From assembly GCA_903869265.1 (NCBI GenBank), contig CAIPYE010000004.1, forward strand, positions 62,001-126,000: 64,000 bases of DNA, written 5' to 3'. Shown here piece by piece: positions 33,033 through 41,934 of this stretch (position 1 is its first letter; every line of letters begins with the position of its first letter). Made by a program: the position numbers and the translations under genes. Origin of the DNA: an uncultured delta proteobacterium. Lineage in GTDB: Bacteria; Desulfobacterota; Desulfobulbia; Desulfobulbales; Desulfurivibrionaceae. The notes under the pieces were generated by a model that was not told the DNA's origin, did not search any database, and saw nothing but the letters and a program-made list of their open reading frames with translations.

Positions 33033-34673
33033 CTAACAGACGTATCTGATATTTAAACGTTCGGCTACATCCTTGTCATCGATACCCAGGGCGTCGGACA
33101 TGCCGATGGGCAGGCTCTGGGAGCGGCCCAGGGGCGCCATGATCTTCTTCATCTCGGTGCGGATGGACATGAATGTCTCTGCCACGCGCTGGGCGACCTG
33201 ATCCGGGTCGAGACGGCGGTAGAGCTTGGGGTTTTGGCTGGTGATGCCCTTGGGACAGAGGCCGATGTTGCAAACGTTGCAGCGATTGCTTTCCGTGCCG
33301 AGACAGCCTGCCGCTGATTGCATGATGAATTTGCCCATGTGGACGCCGGAAGCACCCAGCATGATCAGGGCCATGCCGTTCTGGGTAACATTGCCGTTCT
33401 TGCCCACCCCGCCTGCGGCGAAGATGGGAATTTCGTTCTGTTTGCCTTGGGCGCAGAGGTCGAGGTAGCACTCGCGAACGTTGGCAGCAATGGGATGGCC
33501 GGTGGCGTCCATGCTGATGTTGTAGGCAGCACCCGTGCCGCCGTCGATGCCGTCGATCATCAAAGCGCCGGCATAGGGATTGCGCACCAAGTTGTTCAAG
33601 ACCGACTTGGCCGAGGTGGAGCCGGAGATCTTCGGATAGACCGGAACCCGGAAGTTCCAGGCCATGGACATGGTCTGGATCATCTTCATCACCGACTCCT
33701 CAATGGAGTAAAGGGTCTGGTGCACGGGCGGGGAGGGCAGATCCACGCCTTCGGGCACTCCGCGCAGACGGGCGATGAGCTTACTGACTTTGAACCACAT
33801 CAACAAGCCGCCGTCGCCGGGCTTGGCGCCCTGACCGTATTTGATCTCGATGGCCGCCGGATCGCACTGCATCTCGGGAATGGCCCGGATGATCTCGTCC
33901 CAGCCAAAATAGCCGGACGCGATCTGGAGGATGATGTATTTGAGAAACGGGCTGCGCAAAACCCAGGGCGGGCAACCGCCCTCGCCGGTGGCCATGACCA
34001 CGGGAATGCCCAAAACCTCGTTGCAATAGGCCACGCCCTGCAGGAGACCCAGCCACATGTTGGGCGAGAGCGCGCCAAAGGACATGGAGCCGATGACAAA
34101 GGGGAAGATCTCCCGCACCGGCGGAATCCATTCCCCGGCCAGCTTGCGCCGGACATATTCTTCCGGCGGCAGCACCCGGCCGAGCAAGGTATTGCAGGAA
34201 AATTCATGACGGCCCGCATCCAGAGCCGGGTCGGTGAGCATGGAGATCCGGTCGAAGATGATCCGGTCTAATAAGCTCGCGCCTGGCACGTTGCGGCGAC
34301 CGCCCCGTTTGGCCGGTTCGCCCAGCTGGTTGTTGACGAAACGGAATCGGTCGCGGCCGGGGTTTTGCACCGGCTGGATTGCCTCGTTGGGGCAGACCAG
34401 GGAGCAGGAACCGCAGCCGATGCAGCGTTTGCCAATCTCGGTGGACTGGCGGATGCCGACAAAGGTCTTGTACGCGCTGCCCCGTTCTGTGGCGGAAAGC
34501 ACCAGATGGGGCATGCGCTTGCGCATGTAGGCCAGCTTCAGGGTGCTTACCGGACATACCGCCGCGCATTGGCCGCACAGGGTGCAGCGCTCTTCGTTGT
34601 GCTCAATGATCCAAGGCAGATCGTTGGGGGTCAGGCTGCTTGGTGTATTGGTAATTGATCGAACTGAGACCAT
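33033..34673 (-). CDS. Glutamate synthase central FMN-binding domain protein with ferredoxin domain
   Basis: A 546-residue protein. The N-terminal ~110 residues hold two 4Fe-4S motifs (CTLCGQCAAVCP, CIGCGSCSLVCP). The rest is the FMN-binding TIM barrel of glutamate synthase (GSMSFGALS; KYGQGAKPGDGG; GIDGGTGAA) with the 3Fe-4S Cys set in CNVCNIGLCPKG. It is the site where 2-oxoglutarate and ammonia give glutamate. This is the archaeal-type arrangement with separate subunits. The start overlaps the glutaminase-domain gene upstream by 43 nt. Confidence 0.92.
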   Translation of the reverse strand: MVSVRSITNTPSSLTPNDLPWIIEHNEERCTLCGQCAAVCPVSTLKLAYMRKRMPHLVLSATERGSAYKTFVGIRQSTEIGKRCIGCGSCSLVCPNEAIQPVQNPGRDRFRFVNNQLGEPAKRGGRRNVPGASLLDRIIFDRISMLTDPALDAGRHEFSCNTLLGRVLPPEEYVRRKLAGEWIPPVREIFPFVIGSMSFGALSPNMWLGLLQGVAYCNEVLGIPVVMATGEGGCPPWVLRSPFLKYIILQIASGYFGWDEIIRAIPEMQCDPAAIEIKYGQGAKPGDGGLLMWFKVSKLIARLRGVPEGVDLPSPPVHQTLYSIEESVMKMIQTMSMAWNFRVPVYPKISGSTSAKSVLNNLVRNPYAGALMIDGIDGGTGAAYNISMDATGHPIAANVRECYLDLCAQGKQNEIPIFAAGGVGKNGNVTQNGMALIMLGASGVHMGKFIMQSAAGCLGTESNRCNVCNIGLCPKGITSQNPKLYRRLDPDQVAQRVAETFMSIRTEMKKIMAPLGRSQSLPIGMSDALGIDDKDVAERLNIRYVC

Positions 34674-35773
34674 ATCTGCAACTCCTGTCTGTCTGGAGGA
34701 ATAATAACGGTGTGTTCCCGCATGGGCTGGAAATCCTTGGAGCGATCCCGGTCGGGGATCATGGCGTCAACGCCGCACATTTCGGAAGCGATGGCCCACT
34801 CGCCGGGCTTGCCGCCCACGGTAGCGGGGCGCATCTTCTTGGCGTCCATGACCAGCATGGAGGTTTCATCGGGCAGGGTGCCGATCACCGCGTTGGGTCC
34901 GTCGATGATCAGACGGCGGCAGGCGTCCCGCAGGCCGCGGAGAAAATCGCCCTGGGGATGAATGGCCAGTTCTTCGTTTTTGAGCGGAGTGATCACATGC
35001 TTGTAGGCTTCAAGCGGCAGCTTGAGCTGCTTGGTCACATAGTGGAGGATATGGGCAAAGACCTCGGAGTCGGACTGGTAGCCGATGTAGCCGGGATAGG
35101 CCCGGCCGGTGAGCCAGTCTTTGATGGGGATGAATGCGGTGTTTTCGCCGTTGGTCATGGTGGCCACGCCCTGGATGAAAAAGGGATGGCAGGCATAGAG
35201 GTTGATGCCGTAGTTGGTGTTCTGGCGGCCCTGGGCCATACAGATCCGGCTGGTGATCCGACCGGAGTCCAGGCCGAGAGCGAGGCCGATGTCAAGGGGC
35301 CAGCCCACTTCCTTGATCATGACCACGTCGGGCCACAGGGAAAAGGCGGTGAGATCGTTGCCGTGGGCCTCGCCATCGGCGCGCAGGGCAAGGCGGTTCA
35401 GCATCAGTTCGTGTTCGACCTGCTGGACGGAGAGCTTGCCCCAGGCCGCGGGTTTCTTGTACACCCGGAGGACATATTTGTGTCGATCCTGGGCTTCGAT
35501 CATCTCTTTTTTTACGTCATACTCGTGATCGTACTTGAGAGTGAATCCAGCCTTATCCATAATATGGTCGAGACGGACCAGCGCCGTTTCGCTGTGGGCG
35601 ATGCCCGAAAGAATCGGGTCTGCGGCGTTGTATTTGTAATCCGCAAATTTAAGCCCCCGCAGCAGCAGACCGAGGCCGCTGCCGTCATACCCTTCCTGCA
35701 TGGCCTCCATGGCCTGCAGAACCGAGAAGGGAGAGAAAGGCTCACTTGCGGTTTTCATGGCTAACCGGCACAT
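34631..35773 (-). CDS. Glutamate synthase glutamine amidotransferase (class II) subunit
   Basis: A 380-residue Ntn-type glutaminase. The sequence begins MCRLA, so Met removal would expose the catalytic Cys2; GYDGSGLGLLLRG and a late GYQSDSEVFAHIL segment are typical of the family. It frees ammonia from glutamine for the FMN subunit. It is the first gene of the three-gene operon. A strong -35 (TTGACA, minus strand 35957-35962) and a -10-like TAATGC (35934-35939) lie upstream. Confidence 0.88.
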   Translation of the reverse strand: MCRLAMKTASEPFSPFSVLQAMEAMQEGYDGSGLGLLLRGLKFADYKYNAADPILSGIAHSETALVRLDHIMDKAGFTLKYDHEYDVKKEMIEAQDRHKYVLRVYKKPAAWGKLSVQQVEHELMLNRLALRADGEAHGNDLTAFSLWPDVVMIKEVGWPLDIGLALGLDSGRITSRICMAQGRQNTNYGINLYACHPFFIQGVATMTNGENTAFIPIKDWLTGRAYPGYIGYQSDSEVFAHILHYVTKQLKLPLEAYKHVITPLKNEELAIHPQGDFLRGLRDACRRLIIDGPNAVIGTLPDETSMLVMDAKKMRPATVGGKPGEWAIASEMCGVDAMIPDRDRSKDFQPMREHTVIIPPDRQELQIWSQFDQLPIHQAA

Positions 35774-35933
35774 GTGTCACTCCTTTGCATAATAAATGAT
35801 GGCTTCATAAATAAGCGAAGGTACAGCCAGTGTTCTTGCGCTTATTGAAAAATTATGCGCCTGTGAAGCAGGGTGAAAAGTCATGATTATAACGAGAAAT
35901 TTCAGCCGTACAAGGCGAATTTAGCGACTCACT

Positions 35934-35962
35934 GCATTACACCACAATAATTGGATTGTCAA
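35934..35962 (-). promoter_or_regulatory. Candidate promoter of the glutamate synthase operon
   Basis: Minus strand TTGACA (35957-35962), 17-bp spacer, TAATGC (35934-35939). The long leader (~150 nt) is unexplained. Confidence 0.5.
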
Positions 35963-35985
35963 GGGGGGAAACCGGCCATTTTCCC

Positions 35986-36014
35986 TTGACAAAAAAAGAC
36001 AAAAGGAATAATCA
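35986..36014 (+). promoter_or_regulatory. Candidate promoter of the rnf operon
   Basis: TTGACA (35986-35991), 17-bp spacer, TAATCA (36009-36014) as a weak -10. Confidence 0.45.
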
Positions 36015-36136
36015 AAATCCTCCCGGCGCGGCATGCATCGCGTGTTGTCGCTGAAAAACCTGTTGTTTGAAATTCGGATTAAATTCGGCATGTTGCGCGC
36101 AGCGCTGTGTGCAGAGAACCCCGTGAAGAATGTGAC

Positions 36137-37456
36137 ATGGTATCCTTACTGACCTTCCCCAAAGGTGGTGTGCATCCGCCTGCATCAAAGGGCCTGACCG
36201 AGAACCTCGTTATTGAGGTAATGCCGGTGCCCGACGAGCTTGAGATTATTCTTGGCCAGCATATCGGCGCACCCTGCACCCCCACGGTGGCTCCCAAGGA
36301 TGCAGTACAAGAAGGTCAGGTCATCGGCGAGGTGACCAAGGGGCTCGGGGTTCCCCTCCATGCCCCGGTTGCCGGGACCATCAAAACCCTTGGCATGTCC
36401 GGCCACCCCATGCGCGTCAGCGCACCCTCCATCACCATCCAGACCAACAAGGAAGTGCCTCCCGCGCAGTATTCCCGCTGCGACTGGCAGAAACTCAGCA
36501 AGGAAGAGTTGCTGGCCAAGGTACACGGGGCCGGAATCATCGGCATCGGCGGCGCGGGCTTTCCTTCCCATGTCAAGCTCTCTCCTCCGCCGGACAACCC
36601 GGTGGATACCCTGATCCTCAACGGCGCCGAATGCGAGCCGTACATCACCGCAGACCATCGTCAGATGTTGGAAAATTCCAAGGAGATTGTCGAGGGCGCC
36701 TTGGTGATCCTCAAGATTCTCGGCATCAAGAAGTGTTTCATCGGCATCGAGAACAACAAGCCCGACGCCATCAAGGCCATGACCGAGGCGGCGGCGGCTG
36801 CTTCCACCCGGGAATACACCCTTGTCGTTCAGCCCCTGCAGGTCAAGTACCCGCAGGGGTCGGAAAAACAGCTCATCCAGGCCATCACCGGGCGTAAGGT
36901 TCCGGGTTTTGCCCTGCCATCGGCCGTGGGCGTGGTGGTTCATAATGTGAGCACCGCCAAGGCTATTTACGATGCGGTGGTACTCACCAAGCCCCTGTAC
37001 GAAAAGGTGATGACCATCTCGGGCAAGGGGATCAGGCGGCCTGCCAACCTGCTGGTTAAGGTGGGCACCAAGGTCAGTGACATCGTCGAGTATCTGGGCG
37101 GGGTAACGCCGGAGTTGTCCAAGATCGTCATGGGCGGCCCGATGATGGGCTTTGCCGTTTCGAGCCTTGACATCCCGGTGACCAAGACCACCTCGTCGGT
37201 GCTGTTTCTAGCCGCAGACGAGATCGACACCACCCCCCACTCCCAGTGCATCCGCTGCGGCTGGTGTTTGGAGGCCTGTCCCATGGGGCTTGAACCCAAG
37301 GAGATCGCTTTGTATGTCGAGGCGGGCCGTCCGCAGGATACCGGGCAATTCGGGGTGTTCGAGTGCTTCGAATGCGGCTGCTGCGCCTATGTCTGCCCGG
37401 CAAAACGCCCCTTGGTCCAGTTTGTCCGGCTGGCCAAGATGAAGGCCAAGCGTTGA
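36137..37456 (+). CDS. rnfC: Rnf complex subunit RnfC
   Basis: A 439-residue peripheral subunit of the ion-pumping ferredoxin:NAD oxidoreductase. The N-terminal barrel-sandwich (FPKGGVHPPASKG) is followed by the NADH/FMN-binding Rossmann region (GIGGAGFPSHVK; NGAECEPYITAD) and two 4Fe-4S motifs near the C-terminus (CIRCGWCLEACP, CFECGCCAYVCP). It is the likely NAD-binding site. The ATG at 36137 is preferred because it gives the family N-terminus; a GTG ten codons upstream is possible and neither has a good ribosome site. It is the first gene of rnfCDGEAB. Confidence 0.93.
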   Translation: MVSLLTFPKGGVHPPASKGLTENLVIEVMPVPDELEIILGQHIGAPCTPTVAPKDAVQEGQVIGEVTKGLGVPLHAPVAGTIKTLGMSGHPMRVSAPSITIQTNKEVPPAQYSRCDWQKLSKEELLAKVHGAGIIGIGGAGFPSHVKLSPPPDNPVDTLILNGAECEPYITADHRQMLENSKEIVEGALVILKILGIKKCFIGIENNKPDAIKAMTEAAAAASTREYTLVVQPLQVKYPQGSEKQLIQAITGRKVPGFALPSAVGVVVHNVSTAKAIYDAVVLTKPLYEKVMTISGKGIRRPANLLVKVGTKVSDIVEYLGGVTPELSKIVMGGPMMGFAVSSLDIPVTKTTSSVLFLAADEIDTTPHSQCIRCGWCLEACPMGLEPKEIALYVEAGRPQDTGQFGVFECFECGCCAYVCPAKRPLVQFVRLAKMKAKR

Positions 37457-37486
37457 TCTTTCAGAACGTAACCAAGGAGAACGGCC

Positions 37487-38542
37487 ATTAACGAACACGC
37501 TTCAGAAAACCAGCTACCCAACACGCCACAGGGGTTGTGGAAGGTTTCCGTTTCCCCCCACGTGAAGAGCGGCGAGTCGGTTGAAAAAATCATGTGGACC
37601 GTGGTGGCCTGCCTGGTGCCGCCCCTGGTTCTTTCCATATTTATCTTCGGCATCCAGACCCTGATCATCACCGCAGTCAGCGTGGCGAGCTGCGTGGCGG
37701 TTGAGGCTGCGACCCAGAAGGCCCTGGGCCGCAGAGTCACCATCGGCGACGGCAGTGCGGTGATCACCGGCATGCTCATCGCCTTTGTCATTCCGCCCGG
37801 CGTGTCGCCGCTGCTCCCTGTGCTGGGGGCGGTCATGGCCATCGTCATCGGCAAGCATCTGCTGGGCGGGATCGGCTATAACATTTTCAATCCGGCTCTG
37901 CTGGCCCGAGCTTTTCTTTTGGCGACCTTCCCGGTGGCCATGACCTCGGCCTGGTTGCCGCCGCTTTCCGATATGGCGATCTTCTCCTACCTGGGCACCC
38001 CCATCGACGCCATTGCCACGGCCACCCCGCTGGCAGTGCTCAAGACCCAGGGGCTTGGGGCCTTTACTGATCAATTCGGCGTGGGAGCCAATCTCTACAC
38101 CAATTTTTTCCTCGGCTGGCGGCCCGGTTCCATCGGCGAGACTTCCGGCCTGCTCATCGTGCTGGGCGGGCTGTATTTGCTCTATCGCGGCTACATTACC
38201 TGGCATATCCCGGTGACGGTTATCACCACCATCGGGCTGCTTTCCTGGTGTTTTGGCAGTGAGGGGTTGTTTTCCGGCGATCCGCTGTTGGCCGTGCTTT
38301 CCGGCGGCGCCTTGCTGGGCGCTTTTTTCATGGCTAACGACTATGTCACCTGCCCGACCAACAAGACCTCCCAGCTTATCTACGGGGTCGGGGTGGGGGC
38401 GCTCACCGTGCTCATTCGTCTCAAAGGCGGCTACCCCGAGGGGATTTGTTACGCCATTCTGCTCATGAACCCGCTGAGCCCGGTGCTGGACGGATTTTTC
38501 AAGCCCAAGCGTTTTGCGCCTCTTCAAGGAGGTGCAAAATGA
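37487..38542 (+). CDS. rnfD: Rnf complex subunit RnfD, apparent ATT start codon
   Basis: A ~351-residue membrane protein with nine or ten hydrophobic segments, the conserved SPHVKSGES near the N-terminus and the FMN-attachment-type threonine region (DAIATATPLA). It lies 30 nt after rnfC. A strong AAGGAG (37474-37479) sits 7 nt before an ATT, which opens the frame NEHASENQLPNTPQGLWKVS. No ATG is in range; the next start-like codon, TTG at 37535, would have only a crowded GGGG upstream. AUU is a known but rare start (infC). The 3' end overlaps rnfG (ATGA). Confidence 0.85.
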   Translation: MNEHASENQLPNTPQGLWKVSVSPHVKSGESVEKIMWTVVACLVPPLVLSIFIFGIQTLIITAVSVASCVAVEAATQKALGRRVTIGDGSAVITGMLIAFVIPPGVSPLLPVLGAVMAIVIGKHLLGGIGYNIFNPALLARAFLLATFPVAMTSAWLPPLSDMAIFSYLGTPIDAIATATPLAVLKTQGLGAFTDQFGVGANLYTNFFLGWRPGSIGETSGLLIVLGGLYLLYRGYITWHIPVTVITTIGLLSWCFGSEGLFSGDPLLAVLSGGALLGAFFMANDYVTCPTNKTSQLIYGVGVGALTVLIRLKGGYPEGICYAILLMNPLSPVLDGFFKPKRFAPLQGGAK

Positions 38543-39438
38543 AGAATATCCTCACCATCATCTTCAGGTTGACAGTGGCTTGCCTGCTGGCCGGGCTGGT
38601 CATGGGCGTTGCCTTCGTCGCCACCAACAAGGCGAAAAAACACAATATCCATGTCAACGAGCAGAAGGTGATGCTCAGCCTCCTGGGCTACTCGGCAAAG
38701 AACCCGGCCCCGGAAAGTGTGGCCATGCATGAGGTCTACCGCTATCTTGTCGGCGAAGGCGAGGATTTGGCCATGGGCTATCTCCTGCCCCTGCGGGACG
38801 GGTCGTTTTCCTTCGTGACCATTGATCTGACAGGCGGTTTCGTGGCCCAGACCCCCGTGACGATTTCAACGGAAAAGGCAGCCGAGACGGACGAGCGCAC
38901 CCAAGCCATTGGGGCCGCCATCGGCGTAGATAAGGCCCTTCGTTATGCCGACCAGACCATCGTGGTCACCAATGACGGCAAGCGAATGGCCTATCTTTTG
39001 CCCGGCAGGTTTTCCGGCTTCAAGACCTTCATCAGCGCGATCCTGGCCCTGGACCAGAATTTTACCATCCTGGGGCTTGAGATCATGGAGCACGAGGAAG
39101 ACCCTGGTCTGGGCGGCGAAATCGTCCAGGACTATTTCAAGAACCAGTTCAAGGGCAAGCCTTTGGAAACGGTGAAGAAGCTGGAAGTCGTGAAAACGCC
39201 CCTGCCGGAGGAATACCTCAAGGCCTTGGAGGCGGAGAAGCGCGGGCAGATGGGGGCGGAAGAGGTGGCCCGCATTGAGGGGCAGTATAAGGATAACGAT
39301 ATCTATGCCCTCACCGGCGCGACCATTTCAAGCCGCTCGGTGACCAACGGGGTCAAGGGGATGGTGAAGAAATTTGCTTATCGCTTGGCAATTTTGGACC
39401 GGGTTCTGGTCGAACAACATATCGCGACGCCTTTTTAG
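38539..39438 (+). CDS. rnfG: Rnf complex subunit RnfG (covalent FMN)
   Basis: A 299-residue protein with one N-terminal membrane segment (~8-28) and an FMN-binding domain facing the periplasm. The flavinylation motif S/TGAT appears as YALTGATISSRSV near the C-terminus, with Thr the expected FMN site. Its length is somewhat above the usual ~210-220, with an additional segment in the middle. The ATG at 38539 follows AAGGAGG and overlaps the rnfD stop. ApbE encoded downstream should attach the FMN. Confidence 0.92.
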   Translation: MKNILTIIFRLTVACLLAGLVMGVAFVATNKAKKHNIHVNEQKVMLSLLGYSAKNPAPESVAMHEVYRYLVGEGEDLAMGYLLPLRDGSFSFVTIDLTGGFVAQTPVTISTEKAAETDERTQAIGAAIGVDKALRYADQTIVVTNDGKRMAYLLPGRFSGFKTFISAILALDQNFTILGLEIMEHEEDPGLGGEIVQDYFKNQFKGKPLETVKKLEVVKTPLPEEYLKALEAEKRGQMGAEEVARIEGQYKDNDIYALTGATISSRSVTNGVKGMVKKFAYRLAILDRVLVEQHIATPF

Positions 39439-39450
39439 GAGAATCTGACA

Positions 39451-40065
39451 GTGGCGACAGACAAAACAAATTTGCAACTGGTGGTCAACGGGATACTGAA
39501 CGAGAATCCCATCTTCCGGCTCGTGCTTTCCATGTGTCCGGCGGTGGGGATCAGCACCACGGTGATGAACGGCTTCATGCTGGGGACTGCCGTGCTCTTT
39601 GTTCAGGTCTGTTCGAGCTGCACCATTTCCCTGTTCAAGAACGTCATCCACCCCCGGATTCGGATTCCAACCTACACTCTGACCATCGCCACCTGGGTAA
39701 CGGTGATCGACATGGTCCTGGCCGCTTATCTGCCCGAGGCCTACGCCAAGATGGGCATCTTCATCAAGCTCATCGTCGCCTTTGCCATCATCACCATGCG
39801 TCTGGAGATGTTCGCCAGCAAGGAGAGCGTCAACGCCTCGTTTTGGGACGGCATCGGCATGGGGCTTGGTTTCATGTTGGGGATGGTGGCCCTCGGCTTT
39901 GTCCGGGAACTGCTGGGCATGGGCACCCTCCTGGGTTATGATGTGCTGGGCTTTAAGCCGCTTCTCTTTTTTGTACTGCCCTTGGCTGGATTCTTCTGCG
40001 TCGGCCTGATGATGGCCTTTTTCAACTATATCGAGATTGTCTACAAGCGAGCCAAGCGGGCCTGA
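39451..40065 (+). CDS. rnfE: Rnf complex subunit RnfE
   Basis: A 204-residue integral membrane protein with six hydrophobic segments, homologous to NqrD and RnfA. It carries the paired-Cys region (VQVCSSCTIS) that helps ligate the intramembrane Fe-S cluster shared with RnfA. The start is GTG with AGGAG 8 nt upstream. It lies 12 nt after rnfG. Confidence 0.92.
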   Translation: MATDKTNLQLVVNGILNENPIFRLVLSMCPAVGISTTVMNGFMLGTAVLFVQVCSSCTISLFKNVIHPRIRIPTYTLTIATWVTVIDMVLAAYLPEAYAKMGIFIKLIVAFAIITMRLEMFASKESVNASFWDGIGMGLGFMLGMVALGFVRELLGMGTLLGYDVLGFKPLLFFVLPLAGFFCVGLMMAFFNYIEIVYKRAKRA

Positions 40066-40068
40066 ACC

Positions 40069-41016
40069 ATGAACAACCATACTCTCAGACGGATATTGTT
40101 TTGCATCGTTCTTGTCCTGGCCCTGCCGCTGCTGGCGCAGGCCCAGGAATTGATTGCCGGAAAGTCTTTCGGCAAGGCGAAAAACGAGATCGTCGTGACC
40201 TTTGCTACTGCCGTGGACCGGGCTGTTGTTGAAAACCCGGCCAACTACCGGGTCTACGAGGAGCAAGATCCAGACATCCGGCTTGCGCTGGAAAGCGTGG
40301 TTCTGGCCGAGGACGGGAAAACCGCCACCCTGACCTTTACGGAGCCGCTCAACGCCAAGCTGCCCCATGTGGTCTCTGTCAGCGGCCTTGCCGAAGGCGG
40401 GGGTGCAGCGACCTTTAAGGTGATGAAACCCTATATCGGCTATCTGTTTTCCATTTTGGTCGGGGCGCTCCTTATCAACAACTTCGTTTTCACCAAGTAT
40501 CTCGGCCTCTGTGTCTTTTTCGGCACCTCCAAGCGCAAGGACACGGCCAAGGGCATGGGGATCACCTTCACACTGGTCATGGTGGTCAGCGCCATCATGA
40601 GCTGGTTTTTTTACCAGTTTATCCTCAAGCCCTATGGGTTGAATTTCTTGCAGATCGTGGTTTTCATCGGCCTGGTTTCCCTCACCGTGCAGGCGGTGGA
40701 CACGGTGCTGCGCAAGGTGAATCCGGCGCTGTTCAACGCCTTTGGCGTGTATCTGGTGCTGGTTATTGCCAACTGCGTGATCATCGCGGTGCCGCTGATC
40801 CTGGCTGACAATGAATACAATTTTCTTGAATCCTTCATGCTTGCCCTGGGGGCAGGCGGCGGCTTCCTTTTGGCCCTGTACCTGATGAGTTCGGTGCGGG
40901 AGCGGATGGAACTGGCCAATATTCCGACGACCTTCAAGGGCGTGCCCATCGCCTTTATTGTTGCCGGACAGTTTGCCCTGGCGTTTCTGGGATTTTCCGG
41001 GCTGACTCTTTTCTAG
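40069..41016 (+). CDS. rnfA: RnfA with an extra N-terminal signal peptide and beta-sandwich domain
   Basis: A 315-residue protein. Residues ~115-315 are a normal RnfA with six membrane segments (LFSILVGALLINNFVFTKYLG; CVFFGTSKR). Before it is an added part: a signal peptide (MNNHTLRRILFCIVLVLALP...AQAQE) and a ~90-residue beta-rich domain resembling SbsA-type Ig-like domains (IVVTFATAVDRAVVENPANYRV; TATLTFTEPLN). RnfA in most bacteria is ~193 residues and lacks this. The extra domain would lie in the periplasm. The frame is continuous and no internal start has a ribosome site. It follows rnfE by 3 nt. Confidence 0.9.
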   Translation: MNNHTLRRILFCIVLVLALPLLAQAQELIAGKSFGKAKNEIVVTFATAVDRAVVENPANYRVYEEQDPDIRLALESVVLAEDGKTATLTFTEPLNAKLPHVVSVSGLAEGGGAATFKVMKPYIGYLFSILVGALLINNFVFTKYLGLCVFFGTSKRKDTAKGMGITFTLVMVVSAIMSWFFYQFILKPYGLNFLQIVVFIGLVSLTVQAVDTVLRKVNPALFNAFGVYLVLVIANCVIIAVPLILADNEYNFLESFMLALGAGGGFLLALYLMSSVRERMELANIPTTFKGVPIAFIVAGQFALAFLGFSGLTLF

Positions 41017-41041
41017 TGGTTTACATGGGATAGGTGTGGAA

Positions 41042-41914
41042 ATGGATCCAGCATTAGTAAAACTCGCCCTTGGGGGCATTGCTCTCCTGGGCTGCATCGG
41101 CCTTTTTTTCGGTATCGGCCTTGCCCTTGCGGCGCATCGGTTCGCCGTTGAGGCCAACCCCCTGATCGAAGAGGTCCTGGAGTCCCTGGCCGGCGCCCAG
41201 TGTGGTGGCTGCGGGTATCCGGGCTGCGAGGGTTATGCCATCGCGGTGGTGACCAACCCCGAGGTGCCGCCCAATCTCTGCTTTCCAGGCAAGGAAAAGG
41301 TGGCCGAGCGGGTGGCCCAGCTCACCGGCAAGAAGATGACCGCAGTGGAGGACATGATCGCCCTGGTTCGTTGTTCCCGCAAGGAAGGCAGGGTCAGCCA
41401 CAAGCATGAGTACATCGGTTTTGCCTCCTGCACCGCAGCCAACCTCGGCTTCGGCGGACCCTCGGCCTGCAACTATTCCTGTATCGGTCTTGGCGAATGC
41501 GCCCAAAGCTGCCCCTTTGACGCCATCACCATGGTGGACAGCTTTCCGGTGGTGAACCCCGACAAGTGCGTGGCTTGCGGCACCTGCGTCCGGGCCTGCC
41601 CCAAAAAGGTTATCGAGCTGATGAGCCTTAAGGCCAGGGTGTATGTGCCGTGCAGCACCAAGGATCTGGGCAAGAATGTCACAAAGGTCTGCGAAGTGGG
41701 TTGTATCTCCTGCAAGATGTGTGTGAAAAAATGCCCGGCTGAAGCCGTTGCCTATGTGGACGGTCTGATCAAGGTCGACCATCCGAAATGCATTGCCTAT
41801 GGTCCGGACTGCCAGGAGATTTGTGTGGAAAAATGCCCCCGCAATATCATGCGGAAATATGCAGGCAGAGCAGCCATTTCTCGGCAGGCCGATGGCCTGA
41901 AGATGGCATCCTAG
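41042..41914 (+). CDS. rnfB: Rnf complex subunit RnfB (ferredoxin-type)
   Basis: A 290-residue protein: one N-terminal membrane segment (~7-28), the 4Fe-4S domain CGGCGYPGCEGYA with a later Cys (~45-75), then ferredoxin repeats (CIGLGECAQSCPFDA, CVACGTCVRACPK, CISCKMCVKKCP, and a final CIAYGPDCQEICVEKCP set). It takes electrons from reduced ferredoxin. ATG 41042 with AGGTG upstream is preferred; GTG at 41036 is in frame. It is the last rnf gene, 20 nt before apbE. Confidence 0.93.
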   Translation: MDPALVKLALGGIALLGCIGLFFGIGLALAAHRFAVEANPLIEEVLESLAGAQCGGCGYPGCEGYAIAVVTNPEVPPNLCFPGKEKVAERVAQLTGKKMTAVEDMIALVRCSRKEGRVSHKHEYIGFASCTAANLGFGGPSACNYSCIGLGECAQSCPFDAITMVDSFPVVNPDKCVACGTCVRACPKKVIELMSLKARVYVPCSTKDLGKNVTKVCEVGCISCKMCVKKCPAEAVAYVDGLIKVDHPKCIAYGPDCQEICVEKCPRNIMRKYAGRAAISRQADGLKMAS

Positions 41915-41934
41915 AGAGAGAAAAGAGGAAAAAA

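Larger units (their letters stand above)
35774..36136. other. Divergent promoter region between glutamate synthase and rnf operons
   Basis: No gene. The AT-rich centre holds two oppositely facing promoters (listed separately), whose -35 boxes lie 23 bp apart. The shared region could allow joint control of nitrogen and energy genes, but no operator was recognised. Confidence 0.5.

Noticed and set aside
36107-36136. GTG start ten codons upstream for RnfC
   Set aside because: The extra residues are not typical of RnfC and no ribosome site supports it.
39328-41157. Long antisense open frame opposite rnfG-rnfE-rnfA
   Set aside because: Overlaps three confirmed rnf genes; rich in His, Gln, Asp and Gly as expected from reverse reading of membrane-protein codons.
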